The position numbers were made by a program, and so were the translations under genes. Positions 22,070-32,918 of a DNA stretch of 64,000 nucleotides are shown here, piece by piece; positions within the stretch are counted from its first letter, which is position 1; the number at the start of each line of letters is the position of its first letter. The stretch lies in assembly GCA_949825065.1 (NCBI GenBank), contig OX463859.1:27421847-27485846 (forward strand). Reading direction: 5' to 3'. The notes beneath the pieces were generated by a model. That model searched no databases, was not told where the DNA came from, and worked only from the letters and a program-made list of their open reading frames with translations. The DNA is from Odontocerum albicorne. Taxonomy: Eukaryota > Arthropoda > Insecta > Trichoptera > Odontoceridae.

Positions 22070-23486
22070 ATTGATTTTAACACTTTTCATTTACTACATT
22101 TACGCCCTTAGTGTGAGTAAGAATTGCATAATGCAAAATTTGACATAAATGCGAAAATAATCAATAAAAACAAATTTTATTATTAGCCAAACAAACATAT
22201 GTACAGGCTTTATAAGATTATATTTGTAGGTGTCACAATTTTTGTAAAGGTGTGATATATTTAGCCTTTTTAGGGTTGACATTAAATTTCAGTCTTCATT
22301 GACTTTTGAAAACGCCTCATACCAAGTGTTGTGCTCGAGCATTAGTATTGTGTCATCGGAAAAAAGTAACAATTTTACCCCTGAAAGAAATATTTTAGAA
22401 TTACTTCAAATAAATCAAGAAAAATAGACCCTCAAAACTACCTTCAGGCAATCATTATTTCACAGTGAAAGGCTCACTTAATTTACCATCACCCAATTTA
22501 ACTTCATGAGTTCCATCAGATAAGTAAAAAAGAACGAATCAAAAAGCGTTCACATATGCCCACCTATAGCAGTCTGGTAAAAATAATTTGGTGAGGCACA
22601 CGATTAACTAACTCGGTTAATTAAAAAAAATAACCAAACGTGATATCTAGTTGTATACAGCAACAGTAACACTATTTATAAAACAAAGAAGTTTCGGTAC
22701 CCACATTTTTTGATACAAAATTGACAGAGAGTTAAGTTGGCATTCTGCTCTAGAAATTTAAAAAAAATTTTTTTTTGCATGTTCTTAAAGTTTAGATCTT
22801 TAAAAATACGTTCTCAAAAGGAAACTTGAAAATTCTCAATATTTACGAAGTTATAGCTATAAATGAGGCAGCAATTACGCCGCACCGGAATGACTCGGAC
22901 AATAATCTCTAAAACTTTAAACGCGTTTTTCTCGAAACTACTTTTTTCGACCTAGTCGACATAAAATCTCAAGTTTTATTTAGCTGATTGCCTACTAATT
23001 TGGTATAAAACTTTTAAAAATATTTTTATATCGTCCTTACCTCGGAAAATTAAAAACTTTTTTTTGCTGTTTTTAAAAAAACTAAAAAAAAGGGTACATT
23101 TTTCCAGACAGCCGATGTTAACGATGTTTTTTTTTGGTACCAACTATAACGACATTATTTTTTATCAAGAAACTGTATGGTTTTTGTTTCAAATTTACGA
23201 AAATGCTCTAATCATGTCGACCAGTGTACCCCCTTTTTAACGACACGATATAACAGCTGATAATATCTTGAATTTTAATTTTTTTTCAATTTTTTTTTTA
23301 CACTCTCAAATCATCAATAAACAAACTGTAAAGAATCTGTACGAAAAATATATATTTTTTTTATTTCGTGTGAAAAAACGCCCGAAATTCACGCCTCAAG
23401 AACAGAGAATACCCCTTCAAAACTTTATGCATATGAAAACTTCCTAAATTGATTCTTCCCCATGTTTTCAACAATCTTTTAAAAAT
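22070..23486. other. No gene recognised
   Basis: Very AT-rich with long T runs. The 22,870-23,240 part (TTTCTCGAAACTACTTTTTTCG and on) has the look of non-coding transposon DNA, but I cannot name a family. Confidence 0.35.
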
Positions 23487-23613
23487 TGTAATTTATTTTT
23501 ATCAAACACTGTTTATTCTACTTTCAAAAAAAAAAGTGGAATAAACCGTGTTTGATAAAAATAAATTACAATGCCTTTAAACCTCCACAACGTTAATGCC
23601 TTAACTATAAACA
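23487..23613. mobile_element. Inverted junction of two PLE ends
   Basis: Minus-strand end (TTTATCAAACACTGTTTATT, 23,497 on) meets a plus-strand end (AGTGGAATAAACCGTGTTTG, then CTTTAAACCTCCACAACGTT and AATGCCTTAACTATAAAC) around an A-rich centre at about 23,532. The hammerhead-like parts are missing, so this is the shortest version of the inverted arrangement. Confidence 0.75.
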
Positions 23614-24336
23614 ACATCTTTTAAAAATGTTTGAAAGAGATATATGGGTTTTTTACGTTATACGTAGTGCCTCCATTGTGTATCAGTGCAATACATAAAT
23701 ATTTTAAACAATTTAGCAAAGTACCACTTCGAAAGCTTAAGATTACTACGAGTATATACTCGTATTTGAATAGAATAATTATGGGTTTGATTGAACAGTT
23801 GCAGCTTTACATTTCTAAATAAAAGCTTTGAATGAAGGATCATCTTAATAGATGCCATCGATCTAACAGGAACAAAGAACATAAAACAAATTATAAATAA
23901 CACAAAACGACTCTGAGAACAAACATATTTAGAGTGAGTAGGTACTCCGAGTTTAGTAGTTAATGTCAGTTTTCAAACTTTGTATAAAACAAATTAAATT
24001 AAACTCACTGCTGCACCGTAAAGGTAAGTTTTGTAGCCTGGAAAAGAAAACGAGTTTCCCTCTCAGAATGAAAACTTTGAACGTAAACATCACAAGTTTG
24101 CCACACTTACTTGAAACTTGACAAAAAACAAAACTTTCATCATATTAAAACTGAACGTTTTAGAAAGAACCTGTTAGCTTAAATATTCAGAATAAAAGCA
24201 GATTTTTTTCTTTATTACTTTGAAAAAAAAAACTGTTTTTTAGGGAAGCACAGAAAAACGAACTTAAATTGAATACGAAACATAGAGTATAAAATAAAAT
24301 TATAATTACTATTTTTACCACATACTTTGTTATTTG

Positions 24337-24500
24337 TTTTATCAAACACTGTTTATTCCACTTTATGAAATGGTATAACCTTACTGGTTTCAAGGTTTTC
24401 ACCTCGTCATCAGGGAGCACAAACCAGACTCGTGTTTTATATAACAAATTCCAATGTTTTTGAACCTCCACAATGTTAATGCCTTAACTATAAATAATAT
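24337..24500. mobile_element. PLE tail, inverted with a partial second tail
   Basis: Minus-strand tail from 24,340 (ATCAAACACTGTTTATTCCA, GGTATAACCTTACTGGTTTC, CACCTCGTCATCAGGG). From about 24,430 a plus-strand end starts (CAAATTCCAATGTTTTTGAA, CCTCCACAATGTTAATGCC). Base changes in the hammerhead-like core mark it as old. Confidence 0.75.
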
Positions 24501-24509
24501 TGTGATGTA

Positions 24510-24610
24510 CTTTAGTTGTAAGTAGTTAAACACAGTGAGCTTATTACTATTCGGCAGTTCCTTCCAACCAATTATAAATATTTTAAAGAGGTGTAACATG
24601 TAAACCAGAA
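24510..24610 (-). mobile_element. SINE 3' domain relic
   Basis: Reverse complement has CTGGTTTACATG, AATTGGTTGGAAGGAACTGC and CGAATAGTAATAAGCTCACT, aligned with the 3' domain of the SINEs at 60.6 and 63.3 kb. Confidence 0.5.
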
Positions 24611-25883
24611 TGGAACCATTTTTTTTAAATCTTCGTACACTGACGTCTTACCAAATAGAGTAAGGAGGCTTTTAACTTTCAAACTTTTTGAATTTCAGAA
24701 TATTTAACATAAATTTTAAACTAAAACCTTTAATAAATTTATTTTTACTTTTTGTTGTTTATTAATCAATGAAACATTATATTCTTTTATGTTCATTGCT
24801 GTTTTATTAATTTAAAAAATCAAATTACATCACACTAAAAAGGATTTCATGTACTCTTAAATCAAAAGATTTTAATGGAATTTTTTCATGTTATTTGAAC
24901 AATAATGTATTGACAATTAATGTTTGATTTTCAAAGTAAGGTTTGTATTGTATAACACTTTCATTATATATATAGTTCAATCTGGTTTATCAAATTCCGC
25001 ATAAAATTCTTATCCAACAAATCAGGAAGAATTAAGGTATAAACCAGATTGAATATATTTTTTAAAATGGGTACAAACGAGAATCGAATCCGCTCCTAGT
25101 TCAAGAACTGCTTATTACAACTCCCAGTACAAAAATTCCGACCTTTCGTATTCTTATATGTTACAATATCTTTCTTTTCTTATTTGTTAAGTGTATCATG
25201 TAAAACTTTTAAGAGTCTCCACTCAATTTTCGATATTTTCATTAAGATTCAAAATTGTCAAAAATAATCCTAACGATGGCAAAAAGCGAAATATCAAACT
25301 CTTTCTATGGAAAACGAAAAAGATAGCGTATTTTTACAAGGTCCAACCCCAATTTATTTTCCCCCCTCCGACTAGATCGCGTTTTGCTGACCTTTCATGA
25401 ATAGCGGGATGAAATTATGCTAAACTAAATTTTTTCAATGAAAAACTTTCAAAACGATCGGCTGCTATGAATGGACCTTAAATTGTGTGGATACAGCAGA
25501 AATGTGATAACCCTAAAGATGGGATTAGTTCAAATGTTTGGGTTGAAATATGCAAAACGTGAATAAGGTAAATTAACGTTTTTAATTAAATTGTCATAAA
25601 CGACATGAGCTCAAATAAAGGTCAAAAGCTTATCGACTAAATTCAATTAGTATAAAGCTTAGAAAAGTTGGAAATGAGATATTAAACTAGATTTGTTGAT
25701 TATTTTTATTTGATTTAATGCAATGTATTTTTTGAATAATTTCTGGTTGAAATATTTAACGAGAAAAGTAAAAAAAGTTACCTTAGCCTGATTTCTGGTT
25801 TGATAAATAAAGTACTCGTTGAAAATTGGTACCAATCTTTAGCTTTAAAAGTGCACAAAACAAGACGATGTAAATACTGCCTG
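24611..25883. other. AT-rich DNA with a SINE-head-like relic
   Basis: No gene. 25,065-25,135 (minus) holds a tRNA-like box B (GCGGATTCGATTCTCG) and a poor box A. 24,973-25,060 has a loose inverted pair (CAATCTGGTTTATC / TATAAACCAGATTG). Confidence 0.45.
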
Positions 25884-25995
25884 AGCTAGTCAAATCATGG
25901 TAGGAACTCAAGTAACTTTAGTCGTTAGTCAAATCATGGTAGGAACTCAACTTAACTCGTTAGTCAAATCATGGTAGGAACTCAAGTAACTTTAA
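25884..25995. repeat. Three tandem copies, 35-39 bp
   Basis: GTCAAATCATGGTAGGAACT recurs three times, followed by CAAGTAACTTTA or CAACTTAACTC. Period 39 then 35. Confidence 0.9.
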
Positions 25996-27819
25996 GATAA
26001 TCTAAAAATAATGCTGACACGATCGTTGACCAATGAAAGTGTACATATATGACGTATTGATGAATGTCAAATGAATTCTAGAAATTAGACTAGAAAAAAG
26101 CGCCGTCAGTGTGTATTGTTTAACTATTATTTTCATGTTCACAATGTATGTAATTTAATTTTAAAAATATCCTGAAAATTTATATTTTGGAACTAAGCAA
26201 CAAAAATACTGAAAAGTATTCAACAGATCTAATGTAGCAGAGTTAATTTTTGAAAGATGAGAAAGTCATTTTAAATCATTATAGAATAAGAATTGGTTTT
26301 TTTTTCATTATTTTGTGTACCTAGTAAAATATGGTAAATCTGGCAGGTTTATTTCTTTACAGCAATTTCTTCCAGCCAACCAGCAAAAAAAAACAAAATT
26401 TCATCGGACAAACAAATATTTTGACTTACGCTAAAGCAGAGATTGCTATATTAAATTCATAGATTTTCCCCCTTTTCGCATTATTCTTGGCTGTTCATGC
26501 CGCCAGACGCTGGGACCAAGTACCAGCAGCCCTAGGTATGTCACCTTGTATCAAACAGTGACTTAAAAAATATTACACATCTCTTCAATGACAATATTTG
26601 TTTCTGTATAACACACATCTGCTTGTCGTTTTCTATCTTGACAACATTTATAAATATTTTTTTTACCATTTTCATGATGTTTTAGATGCTAGATTGTTCA
26701 TGTTTTCTTTTTAAAAATACCCTTGTTACCTTTCATCTACCAACTTTTAATAATCTGCATAGCTCTTGCCTGATTGGCTGAAAGAGATATGCGTTTGATA
26801 ATTAAAACTATCGTTAATATATTGTAAAAGACAAAGTCTGAATTAAATGAATGATTGAATATATTTATTGGCTCTGAATGATTGAGTAGATACGAGTACA
26901 AAATTGTCAAGGATTGCTCTGTCTCTCAAGACGTTAAAAGTTTGAGGAAAGATCTTTTGTAAAACCGACTTTTTTAATTCACAAAACAGTATTTCACCGG
27001 CTCACGTGATAATTTTAACAGAGTTCATAAAAATGCAGTGTTCGATGAAAAAAACATAGCGCCAAACTCCTTTATCACGGTATTTACTTTCTCAAGCAAT
27101 TAGTTCGTATTCTTCTACTTATTTGAACATTAAACAACTAAATTGTAAAATATGTTGAAAAATAAAATATAATTTAATATTTATAATATAAATTTTCATT
27201 TAATAAAAGTTTTAAAAAAATCCAGCCGTGCTGGGTAATTTTTTTTACTGAGAGAGCCCGTAAAAAAAACATGCAATTGTGTCTTGTCTGATTGGCTGGA
27301 AATTTTTGCCCTATTGTAAAAAAATCGCCATTTGTATACTTAACAGATCAGTAAAATATAGGAATCAACTTAATTTTTTTATGAGCTACGAATTGGTAGT
27401 ACTATAGAAAATTCAGATAAAAAGTATATTAAAATCAGTAATTTCCACCGTGTAATTATGCTAACAACTTAGCTCCAAAACAAACTGTAAATAAATAAAA
27501 TTATGTTAAAAATTATGAACTATCATAATATCGTCCTGTCTTCAAAGGTCCCAATTCACATTCTCTGATAGATTGCCTCCCGAGTTGGCATAAAATTAAA
27601 TTTTCAAAATTTGATAAGAGCCAATTCTATCCGCTATCACCCTTCCACACCATTTACTTGAACGTGGTTGCAATCCATTTTTAGTAATATTTGTTGGCTA
27701 ATCATTTTGAAAACCCTCCAATTTACAAAAGAAAAAGAAATTATTTGAGTTTCCCACCGTCCTCATATTTGTAATAATAAATAATGGGCTATAATAAATA
27801 AATAAAATACAATTTTTTA
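25996..27819. other. AT-rich DNA with SINE tail relics
   Basis: No gene recognised. SINE 3' domain echoes: 26,340-26,395 (minus, AATTTCTTCCAGCCAACCAG), about 26,765-26,800 (plus, GCCTGATTGGCTGAAAGAGA) and 27,280-27,310 (plus, GTCTGATTGGCTGGAA). Confidence 0.5.
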
Positions 27820-27935
27820 TTTCATATTCAACACTGTTTTATCTTAGTTCACTTACGGTTTTATCTAAGTTCACTACCGGTTTCAAAGCTCTCGGTCTTC
27901 CTCGTTAGGTGAAATTGATATTTTCAAAAAATGAC
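27820..27935 (-). mobile_element. Second PLE family, 3' tail
   Basis: Minus strand: TTCAC, CTAACGA (one change from CTGANGA), then GAAACCGGT, A, GTGAA (27,913 down to 27,870). The two five-base flanks are complementary, as for stem I of a hammerhead. It then runs into AAACAGTGTTGAATATGAAA. Matches the tail of the element at 49.94-50.4 kb rather than the first family. Confidence 0.65.
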
Positions 27936-28059
27936 GTCTAAAATATATTTTTTCTTATTGTAATTGGTAAAGAAGAGGGAATAGTGGCTTATAATACAGG
28001 CGTCAAAAGGATGGCTTTTGAACGGGAAATTGTTATTGAAAAAATGCTACGTAATAAAA

Positions 28060-29000
28060 CATATCTTCTTCTTCATCTTATTATAGGCCTGTTGGCCTGT
28101 TATGGTCCTGCATCATTGTTTGCTTCTTGCGACGTCGACTGCCAGTTGTCTTTCCATCTTTTGGGAGGTCGTCCTGGAGGTCTGTTTGCTTGGGGGATAC
28201 TGTCCCTGGCCATTCTTACGGCTCTTGGTTCCGCTATTCTGGATACGTGTTCGTTCCAGAACCTTCTTCTCTGTCGTCCCCATCTGACAATATCTTCAAC
28301 TTCGCACGTCCTTCGGATTTCTGTGTTACGTACTCTATCACGAAGGGTTCTGCCAGCGATACTCCTGAGTACCTTCATTTCGCTGGTTCGAAGGAGATTT
28401 TTGGTTGTGACAGTGTCGGCTCTGGACTCTATGCTGTATGTCATTATGGGGTGGACACAGGTCTTGTATATCCTGACCTTGCTTTGGATGTTCATATGCT
28501 TGTTTTTCCAGATAGTGTTCTTTAAACATCCGGAAATAGCTGCGGCCCTTTGTGATTGTTCAAGCACTTCGCATTAGAGGGCAATATTGCACATTACGCT
28601 AGCACCCAAGTATTTAAATTTTGTTACTTGTTCAATCGGTGTGTCGTCAATCGCCACACTGCATTCAACTTGCTCTCTGACTAGAGTCATGCATTTAGTC
28701 TTGCTGATGGAGATAGACATGTTGTATTTTTTGGAAGCAGTGTGGAATCGATGTAACATTTGTTGCAGGTCTTCCTCTAATTCGGCTATGATGGTGGCAT
28801 CGTCATCATAGCATGTGATGTTTAGCATATTGTCGCCCATCTTGTATCCCAGGTTAAGTTCGGCAACTTTTTCTATAATTTTATCTATAACCAAGTTAAA
28901 TAGAAATGGGCTTAAACTATCTCCTTGTCTTACTCCGGTTGGTGTTGGAACGTCATTCGAGAGTTCTTCGTCTATGCGAATTCTTATAAAACGCGAATTT
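28060..29000 (-). mobile_element. LINE (family C) RT and C-terminal relic
   Basis: From 28,995 downwards: IRIDEELSNDVPTPTGVRQG then DSLSPFLFNLVIDKI (RT motif B). CYDDDATIIAELEEDLQQML follows, where the YADD box has become YDDD. KKYNMSISISKTKCMTL and TKFKYLGASV come next. After a stop near 28,573, EQSQRAAAISGCLKN, HPIMTYSIESRADTV, VEDIVRWGRQRRRFWNEHVS and RPPGRPPKRWKD finish the ORF. The 3' tail is a (GAA)n-like run near 28,065. Two stops or frameshifts make it dead. A short copy is at 36.5 kb. TAATAAAA at both edges is a possible but weak target duplication. Confidence 0.85.
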
Positions 29001-29099
29001 TAATAAAATAAGCATGACACCATAAAGTGAAATAAATGTCTTTATTTAGATTCAAGATATAAATAAAAAGTTCTATATAGCATTGAAGAATATAAAAAT

Positions 29100-29270
29100 G
29101 TACACGTGTGTGTTATATACGGAATGAAATTATTGGGGATGAATATGAGCTTACAGCTGATATAATAAGAAATATCAAAAAGAGCACATTGAGATGGTTT
29201 GGGCATGTAGAACGAGTAAACGAAGAAAGGCAAATAAACAAATATATGTTTCAAATAAAAAAGGTGCCAC
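29100..29270 (+). mobile_element. LINE (family A) fragment
   Basis: RNEIIGDEYELTADIIRNIK followed by KSTLRWFGHVERVNEERQIN then KYMF: the R-W-F-G-H-V-E-R block of family A in one frame. Its right end runs into the left end of the TTAA element at 29,287. Confidence 0.8.
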
Positions 29271-29290
29271 TAATTGTACCTTTGGGTTTA

Positions 29291-29913
29291 CCCTTTCCTT
29301 ACGGTGATAAAAATAATACGCGTGCTCCGGTATTGGGTAGTGAGTACGCAATCAAAAATTTGCGATTTTAAATCGGAAAAATAAGAACATTCATAGATTA
29401 TCCCCTTAATTAATTATAATTGAAGTTAAAAATTATAATAATTGAGATTTATTTGCTAAAGACATTAAAAAACCATCTGGCAACGCTCACGGAACGGGCG
29501 TACGTCTAACCTATTTGCAAGCCTAGAAGCTACTAGTGGCGCGGAACGTCAGTCGCATACCCCGGCGCTTACGCTTATGCTTGCGACGTTGAGACAATTC
29601 AGCTCCTTGCAATTCAGTCTAGTATGCAAGAGTGAGATGCGAATATAGTGTTAGGCTTCCCGCATACTATTCACCTATCGTCAAGACGAGGCACTCGCAG
29701 CGTTTAAATGCGAATTTGTTTTCGATCTTTACAAAACACCTCGATGTAGTCGATAAATTCTGATTATTATTAATATTATTTTTTAAATCAATGCGTAAAT
29801 ATATTATGGAGGAATACCTAAAATCTTAACCTTGTATTTATTATATTTATAGAGATATTGATGGTTATTAGAAGCAACGTGTAGAAGATACCCAACACAG
29901 GGAAGGAAAGGTT
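29291..29913 (+). mobile_element. Non-autonomous piggyBac-type element, 623 bp
   Basis: Left end CCCTTTCCTTACGGTG after TTTA (decayed TTAA). Right end CACAGGGAAGGAAAGG followed by TTAA (29,914-29,917). The internal order matches the 606-bp copy at 46.9 kb: TGCGATTTTAAATCG, AACGGGCG, TATTATTAATATTATTTTTT, GAATACCTAAAATCTTAACC. The middle (29,540-29,640) is GC-richer. No transposase. Confidence 0.8.
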
Positions 29914-29917
29914 AAGA

Positions 29918-30377
29918 ACCCCTGAAATATGCACGTAACTTGTAGTTCACAATCGTATGTATTGGTAATACTACAGCAAGGGGAGAAGTATTGTAACCAA
30001 TTGAACTCCTAATCCTGACGAGAATATTTAAAAAAAGTACTCGTCCAACACGAAACCTCTTAATGGAGAACAAGCTACTTTCTAACTATTCTATGGAGGT
30101 TGGCACAGAGTAAGTTTGGTATAAAAATAAAATTTGATGAAAGAATAACTTTAACAAAGCAAATATTAATGATGCTCTAAACGAGTATGGCCGTACGGCG
30201 TACGGCTAGCGAATTTTTACCTCAAGAGAGTATGGACGTACACGGTACGTCCGCTAGTTGGTTTTGAACGAATGGGTTCGAACACGTGGCTCAAATGTTT
30301 GTATCTATTCAATTATTTTGTACATAGCGGCCGCAATTATTATTTGTGAAAAATATTTATTATAGATCTGAAAATGT
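29918..30377. other. No gene recognised
   Basis: 30,180-30,260 has a loose duplication of ACGAGTATGG/AGAGTATGG-CGTAC-GGTACG-type words. Nothing else seen. Confidence 0.35.
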
Positions 30378-30562
30378 AGGATGAGTCCTGTGACAGCTCA
30401 CAAATTTGCCCCAATACAACCTTGTAACGATGTTCAGTAATTTTAATTATTTTATCAACTTTAATATAAGCCTCAATTCTAATAAATAGCAAGTTATTTA
30501 GGTAAATAGATTACATAAGGTTGTATTGGGGCAAACTTGTGAGCTGTCACAGGACTCATCCT
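30378..30562. mobile_element. Palindromic MITE, 185 bp
   Basis: 46-base terminal inverted repeats (AGGATGAGTCCTGTGACAGC at the outer left) match at 45 of 46 positions. A spacer of about 93 bases separates them. The outer edges read TA on both sides, consistent with a Tc1/mariner-type TA target. No coding capacity. Confidence 0.85.
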
Positions 30563-30610
30563 AGAATTTCCGAACTATAGTAGAACTCTAACAAATTGGT
30601 TAAAAAAAAC

Positions 30611-31104
30611 AAATATTAGATATGTGTTGACTGTAATAATTTCTATATAGGAAAAACAGGAAGATCTTTTGCAAAGAGATTTCGTGAAAATAAATCCGCC
30701 CTAACAAATCCTCTAACTTATTCTGAAATGGCTTATCATTGTTACCATGAAAACCATACGTTTTCTATCGACGATGCCAAATTCTTACACATCAGTAGTA
30801 ACGGAAACAAATTGGACAAATTAGAGGTCCCAGAAATTTATAAGTCAGTAGATCGATCCGAACATCTGGTAAACAGTTATATCCTAAAAATCTCTCCGCT
30901 TTTGGCCGAAATCGTCCCACGCCTCCCGCACCCCTCAGACCCCAACCGTTGAAACGTATATATCGGTACAAGTTCGAACATAATTTTGTATTGTTTGTGT
31001 TCCCCTGAAGATGAGGTGAAAGCCTTGAAACCGGTAGGGTTATACCGTTACAAAAAAGTGGAATAAACAGTGTTTGATAAAAATAAATAACAAAATATTA
31101 GATA
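30611..31104 (+). mobile_element. 5'-truncated PLE: GIY-YIG fragment plus 3' tail
   Basis: Flanked by the 12-base repeat AAATATTAGATA (30,611-30,622 and 31,093-31,104). The body starts inside the GIY-YIG endonuclease: CVDCNNFYIGKTGRSFAKRF. The GIY half is lost, but the YIG half and the Arg after TGRSF are present. The frame is open to a stop at about 30,952, ending PRLPHPSDPNR. The tail follows: CCC-CTGAAGATGAGG (31,002 on), GAAACCGGTAGGG, GTTATACCGTTACAAAAAAG, TGGAATAAACAGTGTTTGAT. In Penelope-like elements the endonuclease lies C-terminal to the RT, and the copy tail can carry a hammerhead motif, as here. The RT is absent. Confidence 0.9.
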
Positions 31105-32240
31105 ATTTTAAAATGTAAAAAAAAAATCACTCCTCCATAAATATTTAATTTACAAAATCTCACTCGCTTAGAGGTTAAAAAACTAATAGAAGCAAATAAC
31201 CTTTTTTAAATAATTTTGGAAAATGAATTATAAATCAAGCTCCATTGTTTTAAATCTCTTAAAGGCCTACCGTTTCAAGATACTAAATATTCATACAGTA
31301 TCACAAATCATTCTTTAGATAGAATGAATATAATTCTCCTTTCCTCGAACGATCAAAAGGCCGAATTGATATAAGAGCGCAATTCATATTAATGATTTTG
31401 TTTTATTAAAAAATGTTCTTTGGTATTGTTCAAATCCTTAATATTGAAGTCTTTCCCAACCTCTGCGAATTTCGTAGGTGGCTCAGAAAAAGGTGTTTTT
31501 ATTGCAAGGTCTCAGATAACATGAAAATATATATAAACTTATTGCTTTAAAAACGTTTTCTTTTTTTTTCAATACGTTTTAAAAAATACAACATTTTTAA
31601 TTTTATTTTTGGCAGCTCACAGCCACCACTATTTTTTTTTGTCTCTTTGTAGTCATTATCTTTATGGCTGAGGTTTTTTATTTTCATGATGAAGCCTGTA
31701 CAAAATTTCAATGGACATTTTTTCTCTTGCTAGATTGATGTGAAGCTTTGCAGAAAGTGGTGTTGATGACATCTTTGATCTGGTTGGTCTAACGTATGGA
31801 GACGCGTCCTCTTGATATCCTACCAGAGTTATTGGAAAAATATCGGTATAATGGCTTTGGAATCGCATACAATATTTAAAAAAAAAAATCTGTTTATTCT
31901 GAGATGGTTTGCAAAAGGTCTTATTTACGGTTCTCAACAAGTAACTATTAATAGCCCTCAAACAAACGGTAAAAAGACTTTGCTGTGAGAGAATCTGGAA
32001 TCTTGCGTCAATTTCGCCGGGAACCTGCTTATGAGATGAGCGTCTCTCACCTACCTGCGATAGAGCCTCAAGACCTGGGGAGTTTTTCAATTTTTTCTAT
32101 ACTTCGTTTTCCTTGTATATTTCCTATAAAATTATTTAGAAGGCTTGTTTCCTTTCATGAATTGCCCAAATTATTCAAATTTTCTAATCTGCATATGAGT
32201 ACTTTTTTGTCTTTTTTCATAAGTCTGAAGATCTTTTCGT
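31105..32240. other. No gene recognised
   Basis: 31,662-32,090 (minus) is an open frame of about 142 codons with near-average composition (VGERRSSHKQVPGEIDARFQ; ASPYVRPTRSKMSSTPLS). It has no good start codon and no family I know. It could be a relic or a stray exon. The rest is AT-rich. Confidence 0.3.
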
Positions 32241-32732
32241 TGCACATTTTCTCTCTCTCTCTCTCTCTCCCTGGCTCCATCCCAACTCATTGTCTGCGAA
32301 GACTGTTGGGGTCAGCTCTCGTCGTCCTCAGGTTGTATGCTCTTCTATCCCGGACTACGTCCCCCAGGCCGTGCCTCTGCATCAGGTTATCTTTTTGCAC
32401 CACCCATGAATTCTTTGGTCTTCTTCTGGTTGTTATTCAGGGAAGATCCATGGAGATTGCCTGGTTCACAATGTGATCGGGTGCTCTGCGTCCAACGTGC
32501 CCATACCATCTCAATCGCCTCTCCTCCATCTTGCTGTTGATGTCTGTAACACCCAGGCTTCCACGAATGCGTGAGCTTCTTATTTTGTCTCTTAGGGACA
32601 CACCTGCTGACCATCTAAGCATGCGCATTTCAGCAGTTTCTAGTTGCCTAGAGTAAGAGGTATACATCGTCCAGCATTCTAAGCCATAGAGGAGTGCGGG
32701 TCTGACAATCGTTTGGTATACATGCACATTTT
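32241..32732 (-). mobile_element. LINE (family D), 472 bp, with 10-bp TSD
   Basis: The insert 32,251-32,722 is flanked by TGCACATTTT (32,241-32,250 and 32,723-32,732). Minus-strand reading: YQTIVRPALLYGLECWTMY, SRQLETAEMRMLRWSAGVSL, RDKIRSSRIRGSLGVTDINS, KMEERRLRWYGHVGRRAPDH, then after a shift RPKNSWVVQKDNLMQRHGL and RADPNSLRRQ. It ends in a (GA)n tail (CT run on the plus strand, 32,251-32,269). It is heavily 5'-truncated, which is normal for LINE insertion, and its sister copy is at 48.9 kb. Confidence 0.9.
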
Positions 32733-32918
32733 GTCAACGCAGAAAATTTTTAACACTCATTTAGCACTAAATATCATATGCTGTTATAAGTTGTGGGTTG
32801 GTTTGAGTAAGTGTCTAAGACTGTATGCCATAAAGAAGTACTCAAAAACATGTAACATCGTACAATGCTCATTGTTTATGAGTTTGAAGTCTCCATTACA
32901 GAGAATTTAAATACATAT

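Noticed and set aside
27984..28577. A 197-codon plus-strand membrane-like protein
   Set aside because: It is antisense to a LINE ORF (28,060-29,000, minus) with clear RT and tail motifs; the hydrophobic look comes from the complementary strand.
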